A DNA stretch of 12,122 bases from contig CAJJOX010000048.1 in the NCBI GenBank assembly GCA_905193485.1, positions 1-12,122 of the forward strand, given 5' to 3'. This document shows, one piece after another, positions 1 through 6,799 of this stretch; position 1 is the first letter of the stretch; each line of letters opens with the position of its first letter. A program made the translations under genes and the position numbers. A model generated the notes under the pieces. That model was not told where the DNA came from, did not search any database, and worked only from the letters and a program-made list of their open reading frames with translations. The stretch comes from an uncultured Porphyromonadaceae bacterium. Lineage in GTDB: Bacteria; Bacteroidota; Bacteroidia; Bacteroidales; Muribaculaceae.

Positions 1-1
1 C

Positions 2-58
2 TACGCCGATATCCGGCCTCGGCTCCTCCACGCTTTTGAAGCCCTCTATCCGGTGTGA
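2..58 (+). CDS. possible 3' end of an upstream + strand gene (partial)
   Basis: Frame 2 is open from the window edge and ends at a TGA at 56-58, giving 18 residues that finish in ...LLHAFEALYPV. The codons are mostly G/C-ending like those of the clear genes, and the peptide reads as an amphipathic helix. It would be the last part of a gene convergent with the small - strand gene ending at 84. With so few codons the family cannot be recognised, and another frame is also open here, so this is only a suggestion. Confidence 0.3.
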   Translation, partial: YADIRPRLLHAFEALYPV

Positions 59-67
59 CGTACAACG

Positions 68-83
68 CCGGGCATCCGCCCGG
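68..83. terminator. GC-rich hairpin between two possible convergent gene ends
   Basis: A perfect 6-bp inverted repeat, CCGGGC / GCCCGG, surrounds a 4-base loop ATCC. It lies between the TGA at 56-58 on the + strand and the stop codon at 84-86 on the - strand. Neither side has a clear T-run, so it is not a textbook intrinsic terminator; the position is what suggests a termination role. Confidence 0.3.
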
Positions 84-296
84 TCACGACACGATCTTCC
101 GCATGGAATCACGACACACATAATAGTGCAGTGCCGTATAAATCACAGCTTGAAACGGCGACAGCTTTTCTTCCGGACTGTCACCCAACAGCAGATCTTC
201 CGCGAGAGCGGTGACTATTGCACGCCGGTCGGCTTCGGGCAAAGACTTCACACTATTGATCACATGAGGATTGATAATGATTGAGGAGCTTGACAT
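84..296 (-). CDS. small uncharacterised protein, 70 aa, faint DUF6291-like pattern
   Basis: The product is a 70-residue soluble protein starting at the ATG at 296-294 and ending in TGA. It has no signal peptide or membrane segment. The middle reads ..SVKSLPEADRRAIVTALAEDLLLGDSP.., followed by a hydrophobic, aromatic helix (QAVIYTALHYYV) and a basic tail. The order 'LPEADR - helix - L.G - helix' recalls the small helical DUF6291-type proteins of Bacteroidota and their phages, but this is recall of a pattern, not a search. It is transcribed divergently from the aminotransferase gene and has a candidate -7 box (TAATTTTG) about 40 bp upstream, with an A-rich leader, which supports real expression. 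No function is proposed. Confidence 0.6.
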   Translation of the reverse strand: MSSSSIIINPHVINSVKSLPEADRRAIVTALAEDLLLGDSPEEKLSPFQAVIYTALHYYVCRDSMRKIVS

Positions 297-336
297 AATG
301 TATCGTTTTTATATCGGTGTTTTGTTTTCTTTTCCG

Positions 337-344
337 CAAAATTA
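337..344 (-). promoter_or_regulatory. candidate -7 box for the 70-aa gene
   Basis: Read on the - strand this is TAATTTTG followed by CG, matching the Bacteroidota -7 consensus TAnnTTTG. It would give a leader of roughly 33 bases that is very A-rich. No TTTG is found at the expected -33 distance, so the call rests on the -7 box and its position. Confidence 0.5.
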
Positions 345-492
345 CACCCCTGTCGGGCAAGATACCGGCACGGCCACACAAAAAAACATTAAATTCACCG
401 TCACTCCGCATTTCCGAAACAACCCGATGCGATCGGCGATGACTCATCCTCACTAATTTTTTCAAAACATCCGCCCGTCTTATTTTTTTCAT

Positions 493-500
493 TACCTTTG
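493..500 (+). promoter_or_regulatory. candidate -7 box for the aminotransferase transcription unit
   Basis: TACCTTTG followed by CA matches the Bacteroidota TAnnTTTG element. The box ends 38 bases before the start codon, giving a predicted leader of about 32 bases without a Shine-Dalgarno sequence. A T-rich stretch lies just upstream, but no clear -33 TTTG is seen. Confidence 0.6.
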
Positions 501-538
501 CAAAACCGATTGAACAAAATAAAATCATCTTCAACGTA

Positions 539-1738
539 ATGCCGAAAATATCCCAGCGCGGCGAAATGATGCCCGCATCTCCTATACGAAAACTCGTTCC
601 CTTAGCCAATGAAGCTGCTTCCAGAGGAATTAAAGTGATCAGACTCAACATCGGTCAGCCTGATCTCCCCACCCCGCAGGAAGGACTTGACGCGCTAAAA
701 AGCATCGATCGCAAAGTTCTTGAATACAGTCCGTCCGAAGGTCTGCTGTCTTTGCGCAAGCGTTTGGTCGACTACTACAACCGTTTCAACATCAAAGTCG
801 ATGTCGACGATATCATCGTCACTACCGGCGGCTCTGAAGCGGTTCTCTTTTCATTCATGGCGTGCCTCGATCCCGGCGACGAAATCATTGTGCCCGAACC
901 GGCATATGCCAACTATATGGCGTTCGCCATCTCCGCCGGCGCAAAAATCGTCACCGTACCCTCAAACATCGATCAGGGATTCGCCTTGCCGGCCGTTGAA
1001 GAATTCGAAAAACTCATCACTCCACGGACAAAAGGCATACTCATCTGCAATCCAAACAATCCTACAGGATATCTCTACACCATGAGGGAGATGATTCAGA
1101 TCCGCGACCTTGTGAAAAAATATGATCTATTTCTCTTTTCCGATGAAGTCTATCGCGAATACTGCTACACAGGGGCCCCCTACATTTCTGCATTCCATCT
1201 TCCGGGCATAGAAGAGCAGGTAGTGCTGATCGACTCCGTGTCGAAACGTTACAGCGAGTGCGGCATTCGCATCGGAGCGCTGATCACCAAGCATAAAGAA
1301 CTGAAGAAAAACGTGATGAAGTTCTGTCAGGCACGCCTCAGCCCGCCATTGCTCGGACAGATTGTTGCCGAAGCATCCATCGGGACTTCTGATGAATACA
1401 TGCTCATGACCTACAACGAATATGTCGAACGCCGCAAATTCCTCATCGACGGCATAAACAGAATCCCGGGGTGTTACACCCCCATCCCCATGGGAGCGTT
1501 CTATACGGTTGTAAGTCTTCCCGTCGACAACGCCGACCACTTCTGCGAATGGTGCCTTCGCGATTTCCAATACGAAGGAGCCACCGTCTTCATGGCTCCG
1601 GCTTCAGGATTCTACACCACACCGGGTATGGGCGTCAACGAAGTTCGCATGGCATATGTGCTCAACAAAGCCGACCTCGCCCAGGCGCTGACCGTGCTCG
1701 CCGAAGCGCTTAAAGCCTATCCGGGTCGCACAATCTGA
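539..1738 (+). CDS. pyridoxal-phosphate-dependent aminotransferase, class I/II fold
   Basis: The 399-residue product is a complete fold-type I PLP enzyme of the aspartate aminotransferase superfamily, a cytosolic enzyme that moves an amino group between an amino acid and a 2-oxo acid. Visible landmarks in order: NIGQPDLPTP near 37-46 (N-terminal substrate loop), GGSEA at 97-101 (phosphate-binding turn), NPNNPTG at 171-177, SDEVY at 201-205 (Asp202 and Tyr205 contact the cofactor ring), SVSKRYS at 233-239 with Lys236 as Schiff-base lysine, Arg244 for the phosphate, and Arg370 in NEVRMAY as the likely carboxylate-binding arginine. The length is normal for the family. The ATG start is 38 bases after a -7 box. 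Substrate specificity cannot be read from the sequence. The permease gene follows after 45 bp and may be cotranscribed. Confidence 0.95.
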   Translation: MPKISQRGEMMPASPIRKLVPLANEAASRGIKVIRLNIGQPDLPTPQEGLDALKSIDRKVLEYSPSEGLLSLRKRLVDYYNRFNIKVDVDDIIVTTGGSEAVLFSFMACLDPGDEIIVPEPAYANYMAFAISAGAKIVTVPSNIDQGFALPAVEEFEKLITPRTKGILICNPNNPTGYLYTMREMIQIRDLVKKYDLFLFSDEVYREYCYTGAPYISAFHLPGIEEQVVLIDSVSKRYSECGIRIGALITKHKELKKNVMKFCQARLSPPLLGQIVAEASIGTSDEYMLMTYNEYVERRKFLIDGINRIPGCYTPIPMGAFYTVVSLPVDNADHFCEWCLRDFQYEGATVFMAPASGFYTTPGMGVNEVRMAYVLNKADLAQALTVLAEALKAYPGRTI

Positions 1739-1783
1739 CAGCACGACGCGTTCTTCACCATATTTATTTATATTACATCCGCG

Positions 1784-3034
1784 ATGAACACGCCCCTCTT
1801 TCTTGCCCGACGTCTGGGACTTAAATCGTCCGACGACCGTGCCGCATCCCCGGGTGTGATCGTCGGATACACCGGTGTTGCCCTCGCTATCATCATAATG
1901 CTGCTGGCAATATCCGTGGTTAACGGATTCAAGAAAGAGATTACCGGAAAACTTATCGGATTCAATGCGCAAATCACTGTTTACGCACCGGAAGACGACG
2001 ACACACCATCTTTCACTCGTGGAATCCGGCTCACCGACTCACTTTCCGCAGCATTGTCCGCGGCTCTGCCCGATGCCTCCGTTTCGCTGATCATCCGGCA
2101 ACCGGCCATATTCAAGACCGACACCGACTTTCAGGGCATAATCCTCAAAGGACTCGAGCCTGATGCCGACGCATGGCGATTCTATGGCGACAACATCATA
2201 CAGGGCCACATCCCCCGACCGTCAGACGGCACTGAATGCGTCGTCATCTCAAATTCAATAGCCTCACGGCTTGGTGTAACGACAGGCGACCGGCTGACGA
2301 CACACTTCCTTGAGGGGCAATCGGTGCGGACCCGTCGCCTGACTATCACCGGCATCTTCGATTCTCATTTTCATGATTTCGACAACGCCATGGCTTTCAC
2401 GCCCATAGCGATGTTGCAAAAGCTCACCCACACCGATTCCCTAACCGGCTCGGCAATCGAGATGCGCGGCATGCCCATGGATCAGGTGGCGCACAACGCC
2501 CGACGCGTCAAAGATGCAATGCACAATGCGGCGCTCGCTGATACATCTCATTCCTTCTACAAGGTCAACACCATTGCTGAAACTTGCGCTCAATATCTCA
2601 ACTGGCTCGACCTTCTCGACACCAACGTCATCGTCATCATCATAATAATGGCTTGTGTCGCTGCGATCACTCTCATATCAAGCCTCTTCATAATCATACT
2701 CGAACGGGTGTCGACCATCGGACTCCTCAAAGCCGTCGGCGCGACCAACGGACAGATACGCCGCATGTTCATCTACATGGCCGAACGGCTCGTGATCCGC
2801 GGAATTTTAATCGGCGACATCATAGCCTTGGGAATCGCATGGTTGCAATGCCATTTTCACATTCTGCCGCTCGACGCCGAGGCCTACTATCTCAACTACG
2901 TGCCGGTCGACATCAGCTGGAAAGCTGTGGCAGTTGTCAACATCGCGGTAATCATCATTTCTGCGCTCGTCCTTATCCTGCCTTCACACATCATTGCCCG
3001 GCTATCCCCTACGACAGCGCTACGCTACGAATAG
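1784..3034 (+). CDS. FtsX/LolC-type ABC transporter permease (lipoprotein-release family)
   Basis: The 416-residue product has the layout of the FtsX/MacB-type permease family: a short cytoplasmic N-terminus (..LFLARRLGLKSS..), a first membrane segment at about 26-47, a large extracytoplasmic MacB-like core domain at about 48-275, then three membrane segments near 280-305, 334-354 and 381-402, ending in the cytoplasmic ..LSPTTALRYE. The stretch ISSLFIIILERVSTIGLLKA followed by VGATNGQIRRMF (to about 329) is the conserved coupling region that contacts the ATPase. Relatives such as LolC/LolE extract lipoproteins from the inner membrane, with a LolD-like ATPase supplying energy. No ATPase gene of that type is in this window; the ABC protein downstream is an ABC-F factor, not a transporter partner. 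The exact substrate is therefore open. The gene lies 45 bp after the aminotransferase gene with no promoter seen between them. Confidence 0.9.
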   Translation: MNTPLFLARRLGLKSSDDRAASPGVIVGYTGVALAIIIMLLAISVVNGFKKEITGKLIGFNAQITVYAPEDDDTPSFTRGIRLTDSLSAALSAALPDASVSLIIRQPAIFKTDTDFQGIILKGLEPDADAWRFYGDNIIQGHIPRPSDGTECVVISNSIASRLGVTTGDRLTTHFLEGQSVRTRRLTITGIFDSHFHDFDNAMAFTPIAMLQKLTHTDSLTGSAIEMRGMPMDQVAHNARRVKDAMHNAALADTSHSFYKVNTIAETCAQYLNWLDLLDTNVIVIIIIMACVAAITLISSLFIIILERVSTIGLLKAVGATNGQIRRMFIYMAERLVIRGILIGDIIALGIAWLQCHFHILPLDAEAYYLNYVPVDISWKAVAVVNIAVIIISALVLILPSHIIARLSPTTALRYE

Positions 3035-3203
3035 CCCACATACATTCGCGGATCATGCCACTATCCGTGTCGCGCGACGGTTCTCCTCCGCCTCTATTCC
3101 GTCATCCGGCGAAAAAATCCATCACTCCGACCTTTTTGGCATTAATTTTGTTTAAAAGATGAAACATAGGTTCACACCCGTGGTCACTATGATTTAATTT
3201 TAC

Positions 3204-3211
3204 TATTTTTG
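3204..3211 (+). promoter_or_regulatory. candidate -7 box for rsfS-ftsH
   Basis: TATTTTTG followed by CAAA fits TAnnTTTG. It ends only 18 bases before the chosen rsfS ATG, so the leader would be about 11-14 bases. A second similar octamer (TAATTTTG at 3143-3150) lies upstream and could be an additional start site. Neither has an obvious -33 TTTG. Confidence 0.55.
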
Positions 3212-3229
3212 CAAATCATTCTATATTTC

Positions 3230-3604
3230 ATGACATCAGATATTCATCACAACACCCCCGACATAGCACGCCTTGTGACCGAAGGCATTCAGGAACGCAA
3301 AGGACGCAACATCGTCCACATCGACCTTTCGGCGATCGAATCAGCGGCCGCCTCCGATTTCATCATATGCGAAGGCTCAAGCACGATGCAGGTTTCGGCA
3401 ATCGCCGACAGCGTCCGTGAATACCTCTTCGAACATGCCGGCATAAAACCCTTCAATTACGACGGATATCGCAACTCGCAGTGGATCGTCATTGACTACG
3501 GCCACACTCTCGTCCACATATTTCTCCCCGACGAACGTCAGCGCTACAATCTTGAAGAGCTCTGGAGCGACGCACCTTGCACCATGATCCCCGACATCGA
3601 CTGA
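3230..3604 (+). CDS. rsfS: ribosome silencing factor RsfS (RsfS/YbeB/iojap family)
   Basis: RsfS binds ribosomal protein uL14 on the free 50S subunit and blocks joining with 30S, lowering translation when nutrients are short. The 124-residue product has the family core: ..IDLSAIESAAASDFIICEG.. at about 31-49, a helix with QVSAIADSVREYL, then SQWIVIDYG at 83-91, VHIFLPDERQRYNLEELW at 95-112. The family is usually about 105-120 residues, so this is full length. An in-frame TTG at 3209 would add seven residues, but it lies inside the predicted -7 promoter box; the ATG at 3230 is therefore preferred. ftsH follows after 49 bp with no promoter seen, so the two are probably one operon, a frequent pairing in Bacteroidota. 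Confidence 0.93.
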   Translation: MTSDIHHNTPDIARLVTEGIQERKGRNIVHIDLSAIESAAASDFIICEGSSTMQVSAIADSVREYLFEHAGIKPFNYDGYRNSQWIVIDYGHTLVHIFLPDERQRYNLEELWSDAPCTMIPDID

Positions 3605-3653
3605 TCCTTATATAGCAACTTATTCTCAAAATCACATATTCCACACCAACAAC

Positions 3654-5747
3654 ATGCAGCAGACTCCAAAAAACAATCCTCTTGGAAGCGGAGGAAAGAA
3701 ACCTCGCTTCGCCTTCAGCATGTACTGGATGTATGCCATCATCATCATTATCCTTGTCGGCATGCTCTATGTTGACCAAAGCACGCAGACCGAAGAAAAA
3801 GACTACTCTGAATTTAAGGAAATACTTGCAAGCGGAGGTGCGACAAGCATCGTCATAAACAGCAACAAGCAGACGGCCGAGGCCGAACTCGACAACGCCA
3901 CCGCAAAAAAATATTTCAAAAACTATAAGGAAGGCGAAAAACACGTCATCGAATCCGCCATCCCGCCCACCGACCGTTTCGACAGCTACATTGAAGCTCT
4001 TCAGAACGAAGGTGTTTTTAAAGGCAAGATAAAATATGAGAACAGCTCGTCAATCTCATCCTATATCTGGTCGTTCGGCCCCATCATTTTGCTGATCATT
4101 TTCTGGGTGTGGATGATGCGCCGTATGTCGGGACGTGACAGCTCGGGCGGCGGCGTGTTCAGCGTCGGCAAATCCAAAGCCAAGCTCTTCGATAAAGACA
4201 ACTCGACACAAGTCACATTCAAGGATGTGGCCGGACTCTCCGAAGCGAAAACAGAAATCGAAGAAATTGTCGAATTCCTCAAAAATCCGCAACGCTACAC
4301 CAATCTCGGAGGCAAAATACCCAAGGGCGCGCTCCTCGTCGGCCCTCCGGGAACAGGCAAGACACTTCTCGCAAAGGCCGTGGCCGGCGAAGCGAACGTG
4401 CCGTTCTTCTCTCTGTCGGGCAGTGATTTCGTCGAAATGTTCGTCGGTGTCGGAGCCTCGCGTGTCCGCGACCTCTTCCGGCAGGCAAAAGAAAAAGCTC
4501 CGTGCATTGTCTTTATTGATGAAATCGACGCTGTCGGACGCGCACGTGGCCGAAACCCGAATATGGGCTCTAACGACGAACGCGAAAACACACTCAACCA
4601 GCTCCTCACCGAAATGGACGGATTCGGCACAAACAGCGGCGTTATTGTGCTCGCCGCCACCAACCGCGCCGACATCCTCGACAAGGCGCTTCTGCGAGCC
4701 GGCCGTTTCGACCGTCAGATCTATGTCGATCTCCCCGATCTCAATGACCGTGTGGCGATATTCAACGTTCACCTGCGCAAAATCCGCACCGACAGCTCGC
4801 TCGACGTCGAGCTTCTCGCCCGACAGACTCCCGGTTTTTCCGGAGCAGACATTGCCAACGTCTGCAACGAAGCCGCTCTTATCGCTGCACGCCACAACAG
4901 CCCGACAGTTTCACGTCAGGACTTTATCGACGCTGTCGACCGCATTATCGGCGGACTCGAAAAACGTTCAAAAATCACGACGGAAGAAGAAAAACGCTCC
5001 ATCGCCATACATGAAGCCGGACATGCCACCGTTTCCTGGCATCTCCGCTATGCCAACCCTCTTATCAAAGTCACCATTGTGCCCCGTGGCAAAGCTCTTG
5101 GCGCCGCATGGTATCTCCCGGAAGAACGACAGATCACGCCGACGCAGGCTCTGCTTGATGAAATGTGCGCCACTCTTGGCGGTCGCGCCGCTGAAGAAGT
5201 ATTCCTCGGCCGGATCTCCACCGGCGCAGCCAACGATCTCGAGCGTGTGACAAAACAAGCCTATGCGATGATCGTCTACTATGGCATGAGCGATAAACTG
5301 CCCAATCTCAGCTACTACGACTCCACCGGACAGGACTATGGCTTTTCCAAGCCCTACAGCGATGACCGCGCGCGCCTGATCGACGAAGAGGTTTCGCGGA
5401 TAATCACAGAGCAGTACGAACGCGCCAAGGATATTCTGCGCCAACACGCAAAAGGCCATAACGAACTTGCCGATGTCCTCATAACTCGCGAAGTCATCTT
5501 CACCGAAGACGTCGAGAAAATATTCGGCAAACGTCCCTGGACCTCCCGTACCGACGAGATCCTTGCCCACAAAGCCCTCACATCCGGCACTACTGATCAG
5601 ACGGACGACAGTGACAAAGACGGCAACGACAAGACTGAATCCGACAGCACCGGTTCCGGTCAGATGACAGACGATGAAAAGCCATCGCAACCGGCATCCG
5701 ATTCCGGCACTCCGGTTCCGCCTCCCCTCCCCGACGAAAAACAATGA
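3654..5747 (+). CDS. ftsH: ATP-dependent zinc metalloprotease FtsH
   Basis: FtsH is a membrane-anchored hexameric AAA+ protease that extracts and degrades misassembled membrane proteins and some regulators. The 697-residue product is complete: transmembrane segment at about 23-40, periplasmic domain 41-137, second segment about 138-155, AAA+ module about 185-440, peptidase about 441-625. Seen motifs are Walker A GPPGTGKT (230-237), pore loop MFVG (262-265), Walker B VFIDE (286-290), the second region of homology with GRFDR (350-354, arginine fingers Arg351/Arg354), the zinc site HEAGH (453-457), and the probable third ligand Asp528 in STGAANDLE. The last 70 residues or so form an acidic Ser/Thr/Pro-rich tail ending in [11 protein letters not shown], longer than in E. 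coli FtsH and probably disordered. It follows rsfS in an apparent operon and is closed by a strong terminator 9 bp after the stop. Confidence 0.98.
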   Translation: MQQTPKNNPLGSGGKKPRFAFSMYWMYAIIIIILVGMLYVDQSTQTEEKDYSEFKEILASGGATSIVINSNKQTAEAELDNATAKKYFKNYKEGEKHVIESAIPPTDRFDSYIEALQNEGVFKGKIKYENSSSISSYIWSFGPIILLIIFWVWMMRRMSGRDSSGGGVFSVGKSKAKLFDKDNSTQVTFKDVAGLSEAKTEIEEIVEFLKNPQRYTNLGGKIPKGALLVGPPGTGKTLLAKAVAGEANVPFFSLSGSDFVEMFVGVGASRVRDLFRQAKEKAPCIVFIDEIDAVGRARGRNPNMGSNDERENTLNQLLTEMDGFGTNSGVIVLAATNRADILDKALLRAGRFDRQIYVDLPDLNDRVAIFNVHLRKIRTDSSLDVELLARQTPGFSGADIANVCNEAALIAARHNSPTVSRQDFIDAVDRIIGGLEKRSKITTEEEKRSIAIHEAGHATVSWHLRYANPLIKVTIVPRGKALGAAWYLPEERQITPTQALLDEMCATLGGRAAEEVFLGRISTGAANDLERVTKQAYAMIVYYGMSDKLPNLSYYDSTGQDYGFSKPYSDDRARLIDEEVSRIITEQYERAKDILRQHAKGHNELADVLITREVIFTEDVEKIFGKRPWTSRTDEILAHKALTSGTTDQTDDSDKDGNDKTESDSTGSGQMTDDEKPSQPASDSGTPVPPPLPDEKQ

Positions 5748-5756
5748 TCAACCTTT

Positions 5757-5809
5757 AAAGCCGACAGGAGGCAAGCACAAGTGACTGATGCTTGCCTCCT
5801 GTCGGCTTT
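5757..5809. terminator. strong bidirectional intrinsic terminator between ftsH and the DUF695 gene
   Basis: Arms at 5757-5777 and 5789-5809 are perfect 21-bp inverted complements (left arm begins AAAGCCGACAGG), with an 11-base loop. The GC-rich core is flanked by A's on the left and T's on the right, so each strand gives a stem followed by a T-tract. It lies 9 bp after the ftsH stop and 38 bp beyond the stop codon of the convergent gene, serving both. Confidence 0.92.
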
Positions 5810-5847
5810 TCTACTTTCCGAAAATTCGATATCGTCAGGCCAGCCCG

Positions 5848-6282
5848 TCAGTCTATACGGATCTCAGCCTCCGACATCTCATCATAGGCCGCCCATTCCG
5901 GATCATTTTCACAAAATATCTCAATAGGCAACTGTGGGAATTCAGCCAGCGCCTCATTAAGTTTACGCCCGAAAATGTGGGTACTCAAAGTGTAAAACAC
6001 CCAGTCACGCTCATCATCACCGGTAAAAATTCCGGTCAATATAGCCACCGGATCCTTGGCAAAGACAGTCATCAATGCATCTTGCACCTTCTCCATAAGC
6101 ATCGATGTGGCGAAATCAGGCATTCCCGAATCATCGCCCGAATAATGCCATTTCACCTCGACACGTATTGAAAAGCGCGGATTCTCACGCATTTTTCTCA
6201 CATCACGACGTCCTGTCACCATTATCAGTCGACCGTTTTCACTCTGCGCCGGCGACGTCCACCAGTCTTGCGATTCACTCAT
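5848..6282 (-). CDS. DUF695 domain-containing protein
   Basis: The product is a 144-residue soluble protein without signal peptide or membrane segment. It begins MSESQDWWTSPAQSENGRLI, continues with an alternating strand pattern (..RFSIRVEVKWHY..), a helix MEKVQDALMTVFAKDPVA, and then ILTGIFTGDDERDWVFYTL (81-99) and IFGRKLNEALAEFPQLPIEI (103-122), ending in an acidic tail ..ENDPEWAAYDEM... This order, especially 'TG.FTGD.ERDWVFYT' and 'LNEAL..FP.LPI', fits the DUF695 family of unknown function as I remember it in Bacteroidota. The start is the ATG at 6282-6280; the AT-rich upstream region has no clear TAnnTTTG box or Shine-Dalgarno. It is convergent with ftsH and shares its terminator. Function unknown; the family name is less certain than the reality of the gene. 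Confidence 0.85.
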   Translation of the reverse strand: MSESQDWWTSPAQSENGRLIMVTGRRDVRKMRENPRFSIRVEVKWHYSGDDSGMPDFATSMLMEKVQDALMTVFAKDPVAILTGIFTGDDERDWVFYTLSTHIFGRKLNEALAEFPQLPIEIFCENDPEWAAYDEMSEAEIRID

Positions 6283-6407
6283 TATATCTTAATTGTATTA
6301 TATTATCAACATTGGTTGTCCGTAACTGCCTCCCGGCTCGTCCATTTGCCGCCGGGGCTCAACATATCTGCGACATATGCCTCGCATACAGACACAATAT
6401 AAAAATA

Positions 6408-6442
6408 AAAATGGATCGGAAAAACAATCTCCAATCCATTTT
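6408..6442 (-). terminator. intrinsic terminator of tRNA-Gln
   Basis: On the - strand RNA, AAAATGGATTGGA (6442-6430) pairs with TCCGATCCATTTT (6420-6408) around a 9-base loop, followed by more T's (TATTTTTATATT). The single imperfect position is a G-U wobble in the - strand RNA but a C-A mismatch on the + strand, which supports function on the - strand. It starts only 4 bases after the tRNA 3' end. Confidence 0.88.
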
Positions 6443-6446
6443 GATG

Positions 6447-6517
6447 TTGCCTTGGAAAGATTCGAACTCTCACAGGCGGAACCAGAATCCGACGTGCTAC
6501 CATTACACCACAAGGCA
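6447..6517 (-). tRNA. tRNA-Gln, anticodon CUG
   Basis: Read on the - strand from 6517, a cloverleaf of 71 bases folds. The acceptor stem is TGCCTTG with CAAGGCA and discriminator A. The D-arm is GTG...CAC with loop TAATGGTAG. The anticodon arm is TCGGA-TTCTGGT-TCCGC, with anticodon CTG at positions 34-36, reading CAG codons. The T-arm is GAGAG-TTCGAAT-CTTTC. The bottom pair of the anticodon stem is a T-C mismatch; the other four pairs are good. The 3' CCA is not encoded (the next bases are CAT), so it must be added after transcription. A complete promoter lies upstream and a terminator immediately downstream, so it is a single-gene unit. Confidence 0.95.
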
Positions 6518-6559
6518 ATTTTCAACTCAAGCGTCACTGATGCTCTCGTTTTACGGATG

Positions 6560-6590
6560 CAAAGGTAGGCATATTTTTTAAACCGGCAAA
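6560..6590 (-). promoter_or_regulatory. promoter of tRNA-Gln with full -33 and -7 elements
   Basis: On the - strand TTTG (6590-6587) is followed by a 19-base spacer and TACCTTTG (6567-6560), exactly the Bacteroidota primary-sigma pattern TTTG-N19-TAnnTTTG. It predicts a start near 6553 and a 5' leader of about 35 bases before the mature tRNA, to be removed by RNase P. Confidence 0.85.
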
Positions 6591-6746
6591 AAAAATCGCA
6601 CTTTTTTTACCGATTATTTATCGCGAAGCCTCACGAATTCGAGCAAACCGCACATCCGGCCTGAATATAACGCGCATATAAATTCCGCATATCGCATACA
6701 CCGCATTATACCGTTCAATATTTATGCTCATTTACAAAAAAGTGAT

Positions 6747-6754
6747 TACCTTTG
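6747..6754 (+). promoter_or_regulatory. candidate -7 box for the dCMP deaminase operon
   Basis: TACCTTTG, preceded by T and followed by CA, fits TAnnTTTG and lies 45 bases before the dCMP deaminase ATG. A weak -33 candidate (TTATG around 6722-6726) is at about the right distance. The region is divergent from the tRNA-Gln promoter. Confidence 0.6.
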
Positions 6755-6799
6755 CACTATCCAACATAAAACCCTTCTAAAACCACACATCCGATAGGA

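Noticed and set aside
36..284. + strand frame of 82 codons beginning at a TTG
   Set aside because: It mirrors the 70-aa - strand gene, begins with a weak start, and gives an Arg/His/Cys-rich product typical of a shadow frame.
3065..3080. GTCGCGCGAC palindrome after the permease gene
   Set aside because: Short GC palindrome with no T-run and no repeat elsewhere in the window; likely chance.
2584..3162. + strand frame of 192 codons running past the permease stop
   Set aside because: Most of it is the permease in another frame, and the His/Arg-rich product looks like an out-of-frame translation. The part beyond 3034 is ordinary intergenic DNA.
4056..4895. Long - strand open frame of 279 codons opposite ftsH (also 4968-5744, 258 codons)
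   Set aside because: Fully antisense to the conserved ftsH gene; it follows from the codon bias on the coding strand. The translated product is Val/Glu/Phe-rich with no recognisable motif and no promoter box.
6105..6581. + strand frame of 158 codons across the DUF695 gene and tRNA-Gln
   Set aside because: It runs antisense through both a real gene and a tRNA with its promoter, so it cannot be a sensible gene.
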